Positions 1 to 9,489 of a DNA stretch of 64,000 nucleotides are shown piece after piece. The notes beneath the pieces were generated by a model. It had not been told where the DNA came from, ran no database searches, and saw only the letters and a program-made list of their open reading frames with translations. Position numbers and translations under genes: made by a program. The stretch's first letter is position 1. Each line of letters begins with the position of its first letter. The stretch comes from Amycolatopsis thermoflava N1165 (GTDB lineage Bacteria; Actinomycetota; Actinomycetes; Mycobacteriales; Pseudonocardiaceae), in NCBI RefSeq assembly GCF_000473265.1, contig NZ_KI421511.1, positions 8,344,415-8,408,414 of the forward strand. The letters run 5' to 3'.

Positions 1-577
1 CCGCTCCTTTCCGGAGGCCGCGTCCCACACTGTGACGGAATTCCGCCCGTCGCGGGTGCGGGACCATTCGCGAGAGGAAGTCCGCGGCTTCATCGAGTGT
101 GGCGAAGCCCCGCGCCGCGATCCGCATGAACCGCACAATGTCACCTCGGCCGGATTCGTCGAGCCACGGCGCGACGTCGACCAGGACGAGCGCGGAGCAT
201 GCGATCGTCGGGTTCTCTCCCGCGGCGATCAACGCGGTCAGCCCGCCGAGTGACGCACCGACAATCGCGAGCGGTCGCCCCAAGTGCTCCGCCACTGCGC
301 GGAGGTCGTCAGCGAACGCATCGATGGAGTAATCTGCGTCGGGAGCCCAATCACTGTCCCCATGGCCGCGGGCATCCAGCCGTGCGGCGAGAAAACCCGC
401 ACCCGCGAGCTTGTCCGGTGCGGATCGCCAGGACTGGCGCGTCTGCCCGCCGCCGTGCAGGAGCACGACAACGGGGCCGTCAGCCGGCCCCGTGAAGTCA
501 CCCGCAAGCTCCAGCCCATGACCGCGCAGACGAACAAGGGATTGGGCCCCGTTTCCTCTTCCGTCGTTCTCGAACAT
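1..577 (-). CDS. alpha/beta hydrolase, 3' end cut off by the window
   Basis: Translating the minus strand from the ATG at 577 gives an open frame of 192 residues that runs off the window, so the C-terminus with the catalytic His is missing. The N-terminal half is a clear alpha/beta-hydrolase: an oxyanion-loop HGGG at residues 41-44, the DARGHGDS strand-turn around 68-75, and a nucleophile elbow GASLGG (Ser109). The likely role is hydrolysis of an ester, lactone or C-C bond in a small molecule; the substrate cannot be read. It diverges from the leuA-like gene with about 140 bases between them. No signal peptide is seen, so it is probably cytoplasmic. Family is sure, function is not. Confidence 0.85.
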   Translation of the reverse strand, partial: MFENDGRGNGAQSLVRLRGHGLELAGDFTGPADGPVVVLLHGGGQTRQSWRSAPDKLAGAGFLAARLDARGHGDSDWAPDADYSIDAFADDLRAVAEHLGRPLAIVGASLGGLTALIAAGENPTIACSALVLVDVAPWLDESGRGDIVRFMRIAARGFATLDEAADFLSRMVPHPRRAEFRHSVGRGLRKGA

Positions 578-664
578 GACTGGATCGTTGCTGGTCTCCG
601 TGGCCGCTCTCCACCTGTTGTCGTCTATTCGTCACCGCCTGTCGCGAAACGATCCACGTTCTGA

Positions 665-2527
<1,863 letters not shown>

Positions 2528-2565
2528 CGGGGACAGTCAGTCATTCAAGCGTTCGGAGGGAAACC

Positions 2566-3414
2566 ATGAAAGAGCTGGAACCGCTTGTCCGCAACGCCTG
2601 TTCGCTTCTGGTCGTCCCGGGACACCGTCCGGATCGCTTCCCGAAAGCCTTCGCGTCGGGGGCGGACCTGGTGATGCTCGACATCGAGGACGCCGTCGGA
2701 CCGGAGCTGAAGCCACAAGCGAGGAAGCACATCGACGATTGGCTCACTGACAACCGGCCGGCGGTTGTCCGCATCAACGGTGTGGGCACGCCGTGGCACG
2801 GCGACGATCTCGCGATGGTTGCCGAACACGAGAACTGCGTGGTGATGATCCCGAAAGCGGAGCATCCGGACCAAGTGAACGGGGTGCGAAGACACCTCCG
2901 GCCCCGCTCGGTGGTGATACCGGCGCTGGAGACGGCGACAGGTATCCTGGCGGCTCAGCCGATTTGTTCCGCCGACGGCGTGGTCCGGATCATCCTGGGC
3001 AACGCCGACCTGTCCACCGACCTCGGTGTCGACGTCGCCGACTGGGATGCGCTGCGCCACGCCCGGTCACACTTGGTTATCGCATCGGCTTCGGCCGGCG
3101 CAGCGCCACCCCTGGACGGCGTGACCACCGCTCTCTACGACGACGAACTCGTGCGACGCGAATCGCTGAGAGCCGCGGCCTTGGGCTTCACCGGCAAGGC
3201 ATGCCTCCATCCCAGGCAGGTGGCGGTCGTCAACGACGTCTTCCGACCGTCGGAGCGGGACGTGGAATGGGCCCGGAACCTGCTGCGGAGCGAGGGTGAC
3301 GGGTCGGTGGCAGCGGTTGAGGGCCAGGTCGTGGGCAAACCCATCCTCGACCGTGCGCGAATCGTCTTGGCCCGCGCTGGCCTGGTGCCCGAGACCGCCC
3401 AGGAGGACCGATGA
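2566..3414 (+). CDS. HpcH/HpaI (CitE-like) beta-hydroxyacyl-CoA lyase, copy 1
   Basis: A 282-residue CitE-family lyase of the malyl-CoA, citramalyl-CoA and Rv2498c-like group, which cleaves a 3-hydroxyacyl-CoA to acetyl-CoA plus an oxoacid. Visible motifs are the start VVPGHRPDRF, the metal-site MLDIEDAVGPE (about residues 43-53) and the VVRINGVGTPWH loop. The start at 2566 follows GGAGGG at good spacing; a longer open frame from 2398 would overlap leuA and lacks homology. The stop overlaps the next gene (maoC1) by four bases (ATGA), so the two are translationally coupled. A second copy lies on the opposite strand at 3901-4761. The substrate is not determined; citramalyl-CoA or an alkylated relative fits the neighbours. 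Confidence 0.85.
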   Translation: MKELEPLVRNACSLLVVPGHRPDRFPKAFASGADLVMLDIEDAVGPELKPQARKHIDDWLTDNRPAVVRINGVGTPWHGDDLAMVAEHENCVVMIPKAEHPDQVNGVRRHLRPRSVVIPALETATGILAAQPICSADGVVRIILGNADLSTDLGVDVADWDALRHARSHLVIASASAGAAPPLDGVTTALYDDELVRRESLRAAALGFTGKACLHPRQVAVVNDVFRPSERDVEWARNLLRSEGDGSVAAVEGQVVGKPILDRARIVLARAGLVPETAQEDR

Positions 3415-3965
3415 CGATAAAACCGGGTTGGCGCGGGCGCTTCTACGAAGATTTCGAGGTGGGGGACATATACCGGCATCCGCTGGGGCGGACGATCACG
3501 GAGACGGACAACACCTGGTTCAGTCTGCTCACGATGAACACGGCCGAGGTCCACTTCAACGCGGAAGCTGGGCGACAGTCGGAATTCCGACGGTCGCTGG
3601 TCAATTCCGCGCTGACTCTGGCGATTGCGGCCGGCCAGAGCGTCATCGACACATCGTTCAACGCTGTCGCCAACCTCGGTTGGGAGCACATTCGGCTTAC
3701 GCGTCCGGTGTTCGCCGGGGACACGTTGTGGTCCGAATCGATCGTCCTGTCGCGGCGGGAATCTGCCAGTCGGCCGCATGCGGGCATCGTCACGGTCCGA
3801 ACGAGGGCGGTCAACCAAGACGGCGCGGAGGTCCTCTCCTTCGTGCGCACGTTTCTCGTTTCCAAAGGTGACGCGCGTCGGCCGAATTCCTTTCCAGCGG
3901 TCAGAGAGCCGTTGCTCCCGGCTGATCAACCTGCGCCGGCGGACAAGTCGTGGCGCGCGCGATGA
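3411..3965 (+). CDS. MaoC-like hot-dog (R)-enoyl-CoA hydratase, copy 1
   Basis: A 184-residue single hot-dog protein of the MaoC dehydratase family. The segment GRTITETDNTWFSLLTMN at residues 27-44, followed by HFN at about 48-50, is shared with itaconyl-CoA and mesaconyl-CoA hydratases. It begins with FYEDFEVGD, the usual opening of these proteins. It should hydrate or dehydrate the acyl-CoA handled by the coupled CitE-type lyase, whose stop codon it overlaps. Its last 65 bases overlap the 3' end of the convergent gene at 3901-4761. A close paralogue sits at 5985-6521. Confidence 0.85.
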   Translation: MTIKPGWRGRFYEDFEVGDIYRHPLGRTITETDNTWFSLLTMNTAEVHFNAEAGRQSEFRRSLVNSALTLAIAAGQSVIDTSFNAVANLGWEHIRLTRPVFAGDTLWSESIVLSRRESASRPHAGIVTVRTRAVNQDGAEVLSFVRTFLVSKGDARRPNSFPAVREPLLPADQPAPADKSWRAR

Positions 3966-4761
3966 TCTGACGGGCTCGATCCAGGAGCGGCTTGTCGACA
4001 AACTGCCCTTCCACGACAGCGACAGCACGACCGCTTGAGATCAGCAGAATCTCCCGCGCCCACTCGACATCACGGGTGGACGGTGCGAAGGCACTGTGGA
4101 CCGTGGGGATCTGGCCAGGGTGGATGCACAGTTTTCCGGTGAAGCCGAGCTCGACGGCGTGCCGGCTGTCCGAGAAAAGGGCGGAGTCGTCGCGAAGGGC
4201 GGTGGTCACACCGTCGACGGGCCCGGGCAAGCCGGCCGCCGCGGAAGCGAGCGCCAGAGCCGACCGCGCCCACGCCAGCCCTTCCCGGTTCGTGTGGCTC
4301 ACGCCGAGTTGAGTGGCGAGATCACCGTTGCCGAACGCGAGTCGCACCACTCCCTTTGTCCGGGCGATGCTTGGCGCAGCGAGGACTCCCGAGGCGGTTT
4401 CCAGGAGCGGAACCACGCACGAGCCGGCGGCGAGTCGAGAGATCACGCGGTCGATGTCGTCCGGCTCCTGCGCCTTCGGCACCATGACGCAGACCGGCCC
4501 CGCTGAGAGGACATCGAGTTCGGCTTCGTGCCAAGGAGTGCCGCGGCCGTTGATGCGGATGACCGCATGTCCGCCGGCCTCCAGCCACGCCTGTGCGTGG
4601 TTCAGCGCGTCTCCCTTCGCCTCCGGACCGACCGCGTCCTCGAGGTCGATGACGATGTGATCGGCTCCGCTGACGGCCGCTTTCGCGAACCGGTCCGGTC
4701 GATCACCCCCGACGAACAGCAACGTTCTCGCCGAGGCGACGGCGGACCACAGCTCATTCAC
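3901..4761 (-). CDS. HpcH/HpaI (CitE-like) beta-hydroxyacyl-CoA lyase, copy 2
   Basis: A 286-residue CitE-type lyase, clearly paralogous to the plus-strand copy. It shares the opening LLFVGGDRPDRF, the metal loop VIDLEDAVGPE and the ending VEGQ.VDKP.LDRAR. It is the last gene of a minus-strand operon MaoC-CaiB-CitE, starting 12 bases after the CaiB stop. In characterised itaconate degradation the corresponding enzyme cleaves (S)-citramalyl-CoA to acetyl-CoA and pyruvate. The context fits that role or a close analogue. The two convergent transcripts share 65 bases of coding DNA at their ends. Confidence 0.87.
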   Translation of the reverse strand: MNELWSAVASARTLLFVGGDRPDRFAKAAVSGADHIVIDLEDAVGPEAKGDALNHAQAWLEAGGHAVIRINGRGTPWHEAELDVLSAGPVCVMVPKAQEPDDIDRVISRLAAGSCVVPLLETASGVLAAPSIARTKGVVRLAFGNGDLATQLGVSHTNREGLAWARSALALASAAAGLPGPVDGVTTALRDDSALFSDSRHAVELGFTGKLCIHPGQIPTVHSAFAPSTRDVEWAREILLISSGRAVAVVEGQFVDKPLLDRARQIIARATTCPPAQVDQPGATAL

Positions 4762-4773
4762 GTCCGTGCCGTC

Positions 4774-5988
4774 CTAGTTCGCTCGATGGCCGTGTTTGCC
4801 AAGTGCGCCCGCGTCGTGCAGGCGTCGGAGATGGTGGTCTTCGTAACCGAGGACATCGCGCAGTACCGATTCCGTGTGCTCGCCTCGGAGCGGCGCGCGT
4901 GTGTGGTCCGTGCGTACGGGACCGGCACGCACCGCGCTGTTGACCGAACGGACGACCCCGAACGCCGGGTGGGAGAAGTCGACGACCATGCCACGGGCCC
5001 GGGTCTGCTCGGAGTCCAGTGCCTGCTGGACGTCGTTCACCGGCGCACAGGGGACCGCCGCCGCCTTGAGAACGCGAAGCCACTCGTTGACCGGCCGGGT
5101 CGCCAGGATGCCATCGAGGATGGCGACGAGCTCGCCCCGGTGAGCGTTGCGGTCGGCGAACGAGGCGAACCGCGGGTCGTCCGCGAGGTCCGGGCGCTCG
5201 ATCGCGTGCACCAGCCGGTGCCAGAACTTCTCCTTCGCGCACCCCATGACGAGCCAGCCGTCCTGGGCGGCGAAGAGCTGGAACGGCACCAGGGACGGGT
5301 GTGCTGACCTCGCTGTCCTCTCGGGCCGGTATCCAGCGGTCAGGTTCCAGGTACCCAGGTAGTTCAGCATGGCCAGAGCGGTGTCATACAGGCTCAGGTC
5401 ACATTCCATTCCCACGCCGTCCCGCCGCGCCGCGTGAACGGCGGCGAGGAGTGACAATGCCGCTGTGAGGCCGCCGCTGAAATCGACGAGTGACAGCCCG
5501 GTCTTGGTCGGTGGGCCGTCCGGCTCCCCGGTCAGGTGCATCCAGCCCGTATACGCCTGGAGCACGTAGTCGTACGCGGGTTCTTGGGCGTGCGGGCCCG
5601 ACGATCCGAACCCGGACAGCAGGCAACAGACGATCCTCGGGTTGATCGGGGCCAAGTCCTCGTATCGGATCCTCAGCTTCGCCGGCACGTCACCCCGGAG
5701 ATTGGCGAAAACAGCGTCCGCGTGGCGAACGAGATCCTCGAAGACCTCTCGCCCCTCACCCACTCGAAGGTCGAGAGTGATGCTGCGCTTGTTGCGGTTG
5801 TTGGCCTCGAAGAACAGGGAGTTCTCGCCGTCGGAGAACGGTGGAACCTGCCGGCCGACATCACCGCCGGTGCCGGGGTCTTCGATCTTGATGACATCGG
5901 CCCCGAGATCGGCTAGCTGCAGCGAACCGAACGGACCGGCACCGTACTGTTCCAAGGCGATGATCCGCAGGTCGGCCAGTGGCTTCAT
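4774..5988 (-). CDS. CaiB/BaiF family III acyl-CoA transferase
   Basis: A 404-residue family III CoA-transferase. Landmarks are ALEQYGAGPFG near the start, IKIEDPGTGGD (about 34-44), NRNKRSITLDL, and the catalytic Asp in LVDFSGG (Asp169), the position that forms the aspartyl-CoA anhydride in this family. It should move CoA from a donor such as succinyl-CoA to a carboxylic acid. With MaoC upstream (ATGA overlap at 5985-5988) and a CitE-type lyase downstream, it matches the Ict-Ich-Ccl logic of itaconate catabolism: activation, hydration, cleavage. The exact acid is unknown. Confidence 0.9.
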   Translation of the reverse strand: MKPLADLRIIALEQYGAGPFGSLQLADLGADVIKIEDPGTGGDVGRQVPPFSDGENSLFFEANNRNKRSITLDLRVGEGREVFEDLVRHADAVFANLRGDVPAKLRIRYEDLAPINPRIVCCLLSGFGSSGPHAQEPAYDYVLQAYTGWMHLTGEPDGPPTKTGLSLVDFSGGLTAALSLLAAVHAARRDGVGMECDLSLYDTALAMLNYLGTWNLTAGYRPERTARSAHPSLVPFQLFAAQDGWLVMGCAKEKFWHRLVHAIERPDLADDPRFASFADRNAHRGELVAILDGILATRPVNEWLRVLKAAAVPCAPVNDVQQALDSEQTRARGMVVDFSHPAFGVVRSVNSAVRAGPVRTDHTRAPLRGEHTESVLRDVLGYEDHHLRRLHDAGALGKHGHRAN

Positions 5989-6521
5989 GCCGCACCTTCA
6001 GTCGCCGGCGCCGTCAATGGGATCTTGGCAGTGGGGAAGGTGGATCGCTTGGGTGCGTGTCCTTGCTTGTAGACCATGAAGGAGCGGAGGAACGAAATGA
6101 CTTCGTCCCCATGCTGGTTCAGGCCGCGGGTCTTGATCCGGACGATGCCCGCGTGGGGCCGGCTCGCCGATTCCCGCTTGTCCACGACCAGCGATTCCGC
6201 CCAGAGCGTGTCACCGGCGAAGACCGGATGAGTCAGACGGACCTCCTCCCAGCCGAGGTTGGCCAGGCCGTTCCACGTCGTGTCGATGACGCTCTGGCCC
6301 ACCACGATGGCCAGTGTGAGCGTGGAGTTCACCAATGAGCGACCGAATTCCGAAGTTCGTCCGACCTCGGCGTTGAAGTGGTCCTCGGCGGTGTTCATCG
6401 TCAGCAGTGTGAACCAGGTGTTGTCCACCTCGGAAACTGTGCGGCCGAGCGGGTGACGGTAGGTGTCCCCGATGTCGAAATCCTCGTAATGGCGACCCTG
6501 CCACCCGAGCTTGCTGTTCAC
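5985..6521 (-). CDS. MaoC-like (R)-enoyl-CoA hydratase, copy 2
   Basis: A 178-residue MaoC-family protein very similar to the plus-strand copy. Both share YEDFDIGDTYRHPLGRT-type starts, DNTWFTLLTMNTAE, and VFAGDTLWAES further in. It is the first gene of the minus-strand MaoC-CaiB-CitE operon. The start at 6521 is preceded on its strand by an AGGAGC-like ribosome site. A perfect palindrome about 100 bases upstream (6623-6639) is the likely control point. By analogy with Ich/RipB it would hydrate an unsaturated dicarboxylyl-CoA. Confidence 0.87.
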   Translation of the reverse strand: MNSKLGWQGRHYEDFDIGDTYRHPLGRTVSEVDNTWFTLLTMNTAEDHFNAEVGRTSEFGRSLVNSTLTLAIVVGQSVIDTTWNGLANLGWEEVRLTHPVFAGDTLWAESLVVDKRESASRPHAGIVRIKTRGLNQHGDEVISFLRSFMVYKQGHAPKRSTFPTAKIPLTAPATEGAA

Positions 6522-6622
6522 GGCAGCTCCTGTTCTGTCCGGGCTCGTCCGTCCAGCAGTCGGCCGCCTCCGGTGCGCGGGCGACCTCCCTGCGTACTAG
6601 GCGAGGAAAGCTGCCGTAAGGC

Positions 6623-6639
6623 TAAACCTCCAAGGTTTA
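6623..6639. promoter_or_regulatory. GntR-type operator, perfect palindrome
   Basis: TAAACCT-CCA-AGGTTTA is a perfect 7-base inverted repeat with a 3-base centre. It lies between the end of the GntR gene and the start of the MaoC-CaiB-CitE operon. The same core, AAACCT-N3-AGGTTT, recurs at 9377-9391 and, degenerate, at 8517-8533. Repetition only beside the local regulators and transporter suggests an operator for one of the two FCD-GntR proteins encoded here. Confidence 0.7.
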
Positions 6640-6649
6640 CGCGTCAACC

Positions 6650-7324
6650 CTAAACGGGGTGGTCGTGTTCGAGAACCGCTTCCAGGTACGCAAGGTGTGC
6701 CCGCGTGGATTCGCGTGCGCCGGCCTGGTCCTGCACTTCCACATATCCCAGGATTTCCTGATGCTGCTCGTCGATCCGGCTCTGTATGTGCGCCGGAAGG
6801 TCGCGCTGTCGGTCGTGTTCGAGCGCCAGGTTGAGCACTGGCGCGCCGAGTGTCTCGATCAGTGGGTCGTGTGCGGCATGCAGCAGGGCGACGTGGAACC
6901 GGGCGGCCGCGGTCGGGCCGCGACCCCCGTTTTCGGCGAGTGTGGCCTTGATCTCGACGATGTCGTTCGCGTCCCGGTGCACAGCCGCGAACCCGGCGGC
7001 CGGCACTTCGAGGAGGCGCCGTGCGCGAGAGAACGCCGCCGGCGCGATCTGATCGCTTCTGAGCAGGGTGAGCAGGCCGGTCTGCAACGAGTCGGCGATC
7101 TGCGGCGGTCCCGGGAGAACCACGAAGACGCCTCCCCCGAGACCGCGTTTGATCTTGAGCCAGCCCTGGCTGGCCAGCACGCGCTGAGCTTCGCGGGCGG
7201 TCCCTCTGCTGACGCGGTAATGCTCCGAGATCTCGGAGTCCGGCGGGAGGCGATCGCCCGGCTTCAGCTCGCCCGTCAGGATCTGGTGACGAATGTGCTC
7301 GGCAAGTTCATCGTAGGCGGTCAA
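6650..7324 (-). CDS. GntR-family regulator, FCD subgroup (1)
   Basis: A 224-residue transcription factor. The N-terminal winged helix (residues 1-75) has the GntR signature: LKPGDRLPPDSEISEHY, then VSRGTAREAQRVL. The rest is an all-helical FCD ligand-binding domain with the metal-ligand pattern of that domain (FHVALLHAAHDP around residue 143). It lies 128 bases upstream of, and co-directional with, the MaoC-CaiB-CitE operon, and probably represses it until an acid or acyl-CoA effector binds. It resembles the GntR protein at 8531-9262; the pair could bind the same palindrome. Confidence 0.9.
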   Translation of the reverse strand: MTAYDELAEHIRHQILTGELKPGDRLPPDSEISEHYRVSRGTAREAQRVLASQGWLKIKRGLGGGVFVVLPGPPQIADSLQTGLLTLLRSDQIAPAAFSRARRLLEVPAAGFAAVHRDANDIVEIKATLAENGGRGPTAAARFHVALLHAAHDPLIETLGAPVLNLALEHDRQRDLPAHIQSRIDEQHQEILGYVEVQDQAGARESTRAHLAYLEAVLEHDHPV

Positions 7325-7381
7325 CCGGCCTCCCTGACACCGAGGGCGGATCGGACCGGTGGCACGCCGAGTCCTTGCGGC

Positions 7382-8482
7382 TCATTTCCGGAGGGTTTGA
7401 GAAGGGAGTTCGCCGTACCGTTCGCGGTAGTCCGCGGCGAATCGGCTGCGGCTGACGAAACCCCATTCCCGGGCAATGGCGCCCACCGACACCTCGGTCG
7501 GTGCGGCTGCCCGGAGCGCGCTCCTCGCCCGCTCCAGCCTGACCCCGCGGAGGTAGGCCATCGGCCCGATTCCCATGTCGCGCCTGAATGCCCGTTCGAG
7601 CGTCCGCACACTGACGCCCTGCGCGCGGGCAAGGCTTCGTGACGTGTGGTTCCATTCCGGGTGTGCTCGGACGATTTCGACCACGGCAGTGACGAGACGG
7701 CCCGAAATCGACTTCGGCGGTTCACCGTGCAACTGGTCGCTGTAGTTGTGGGTTGCCGTGAGAAGCAAGCGGGTCATCAGATTCTGCTCGGTGCTGCTGG
7801 TTGCGTAAGGGGATTCGTACGCCGCGGGATCGTTCACCAACCTGCGGGCCACCAGGGCGAGGTCTTCGGCAAACGCCTTGCCGCTTCCGGATGCGACTTC
7901 GAAGCCGAGCCGGAAACTCAGCGGTACCGGCAGGGGATGCCCGAGCAGATCTCGTAGGTGAGCCTCCAGCACCGGCTGTTCTATCCGAACCACGTTCTGC
8001 CTGCATCCTTCGGTCAAGCGCTGTTTCGAATATTCGGTGGGGGCCGCGACAGCGGCGTGACCCGGCTGCAAGCGCACTTGCTGGCGCCCATTTCGGATGA
8101 CGCTCACACCGGAAAGTGGAATGACAACAGCGAAAAACGAATCGAGGTGGCCGGCGTCGATATCGACTTCAGTTCCGTACGAGAGATCATTGACCACGAT
8201 ATCCCGCATGCGTTTGGTCCAGAAATGAGCTGAGACATTTTTTGTGCGCCCGACCAGCGTCACTCGATGTGGCCCCAAGGAACGAGTTACGGCCTCGCGC
8301 ATCTGATCCAGGTCGGAAAACGAGACCCGCTGACTTGCATCGAATGGCTGCGCCCCTGCTGGCTCGCCCATGCCCGATAACCCCCAGTCGTCTGCTGACG
8401 GACGTCGGCCCCGCATCGACATCTCCGGCGACTCGTCCGACGCTAGCCGAGGCAGGTGCGAGGTGCAAACAGCAAGTTGCAT
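7382..8482 (-). CDS. AraC-family activator with N-terminal cupin-like domain
   Basis: A 366-residue AraC regulator. The first two thirds are a sensor domain of the AraC_binding_2 type (phrases such as VVIPLSGVSVI and GHAAVAAPTEYSKQ). The last 100 residues hold two helix-turn-helix motifs, one in SRSLARAQGVSVRTLERAFRR and one in VGAIAREWGFVSRSRFAADYRE. The true start may be an internal ATG 20 to 40 residues in, because the first residues are low-complexity. It sits between the two GntR genes on the same strand. A similar AraC protein occurs at 43452-44429. Confidence 0.88.
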   Translation of the reverse strand: MQLAVCTSHLPRLASDESPEMSMRGRRPSADDWGLSGMGEPAGAQPFDASQRVSFSDLDQMREAVTRSLGPHRVTLVGRTKNVSAHFWTKRMRDIVVNDLSYGTEVDIDAGHLDSFFAVVIPLSGVSVIRNGRQQVRLQPGHAAVAAPTEYSKQRLTEGCRQNVVRIEQPVLEAHLRDLLGHPLPVPLSFRLGFEVASGSGKAFAEDLALVARRLVNDPAAYESPYATSSTEQNLMTRLLLTATHNYSDQLHGEPPKSISGRLVTAVVEIVRAHPEWNHTSRSLARAQGVSVRTLERAFRRDMGIGPMAYLRGVRLERARSALRAAAPTEVSVGAIAREWGFVSRSRFAADYRERYGELPSQTLRK

Positions 8483-8516
8483 ACCGGTGGAATCGCTAGG
8501 CGTTCCCCCGGACTTT

Positions 8517-8533
8517 GTAACCCCCGAGGTTTA
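8517..8533. promoter_or_regulatory. degenerate copy of the AAACCT-N3-AGGTTT operator
   Basis: The right arm AGGTTTA is intact; the left arm reads GTAACCC, keeping only the AACC core. It lies 35 bases upstream of the AraC start and overlaps the stop codon of the GntR gene at 8531. It is plausible as a weak site for the same regulator, but one arm is poor. Confidence 0.4.
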
Positions 8534-9262
8534 CTGTTGAGTAGGTGCAGTCGACCTGGATTGCATATGGGTGTAGAGACTGCGAGCGGCACGCAGGTGG
8601 GCTCGTGTTGCCTCCCGCGCCCCTACCTGGTCGCGCGCTTCCAGGTAGCCCAGAATTTCGCGGTGCTCCTGGTCGATGTCATGCCAGACCGAGGCCGGCG
8701 TCTTCTCTCTCACGAACCGATCGTTGAGCACCTGAAATACGGGTCCGGCAAGGATCTCGAGCAGCGGGTTGTGTGCTGCTTTCAAGATCGCCAAATGGAA
8801 CGCTCGAGTGCTGGCGAAGACGGTCTTCGGGTCGACCTCGCGGGAGGTGAACAGGGCGCGCCGGACCTCCTCGAGGTCCTCATCGGTCCGGCGCAGCGCG
8901 GCCAATTCCGCTGCCGGAACCTCGAGCAGTTCCCGCACCTCGACCAACGCGGCGACGGACAGATCCGCGCTCTGCGCGCGCAGGGTGAGGCTGGCCAGCA
9001 GCGTGCTGCTCACGTGCTCGGCCTCGGGCACCGCGACGAAGATGCCTCCTCCGATGCCGCGCTTGACCACCAGTAGTCCCTGGCTGGACAGCGCGCGGAG
9101 TGCTTCCCGCGCAGTGTTCCTGCTCACCTGGTAGTGGGACGACAGCTCCGGCTCGCTGGGGAGCCGGTCGCCGGGACTCAGGACCCCGGTCAGGATCTGC
9201 TGCCGCAGTTCCTCCTCGAGTCGCCGGCCCGCTGTAGTCACGCCCCTGCGGTTGTCTGGCAT
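8531..9262 (-). CDS. GntR-family regulator, FCD subgroup (2)
   Basis: A 243-residue FCD-GntR repressor, similar to the one at 6650-7324. It has LSPGDRLPSEPELSSHY and VSRNTAREALRAL in the winged helix, then an FCD domain with FHLAILKAAHNP. I chose the ATG at 9262; the open frame continues 21 residues upstream, but that stretch is not GntR-like. The gene diverges from the MFS transporter, and the perfect palindrome at 9377-9391 lies in the shared intergenic region, so autoregulation plus transporter control is likely. Confidence 0.9.
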   Translation of the reverse strand: MPDNRRGVTTAGRRLEEELRQQILTGVLSPGDRLPSEPELSSHYQVSRNTAREALRALSSQGLLVVKRGIGGGIFVAVPEAEHVSSTLLASLTLRAQSADLSVAALVEVRELLEVPAAELAALRRTDEDLEEVRRALFTSREVDPKTVFASTRAFHLAILKAAHNPLLEILAGPVFQVLNDRFVREKTPASVWHDIDQEHREILGYLEARDQVGAREATRAHLRAARSLYTHMQSRSTAPTQQ

Positions 9263-9376
9263 GGATGCACATCGTAAGGGGTGCGGGGTGTAGCGGAACC
9301 AATGGCGGCACCGCGCCCGCATCACCCATCCGGGCTAGTTCGTTGGACCTCGGTCCCCTGCGGAGCTACGGTGGCC

Positions 9377-9391
9377 AAACCTTGGAGGTTT
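9377..9391. promoter_or_regulatory. GntR-type operator between divergent gntR and MFS genes
   Basis: AAACCT-TGG-AGGTTT is a perfect inverted repeat with the same core as the palindrome at 6623-6639. It sits 115 bases before the GntR start on one side and 99 bases before the MFS start on the other, the usual place for a shared operator. Confidence 0.7.
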
Positions 9392-9489
9392 TGCCTTCCG
9401 GTTGCGTCATCCACACCGCGTGTCAGAGCTCGGTCGGCGGCGCGCCAAGGTGAAATCGCCCCCTCGATTCCCTCGAAGGGAGCATCAAC

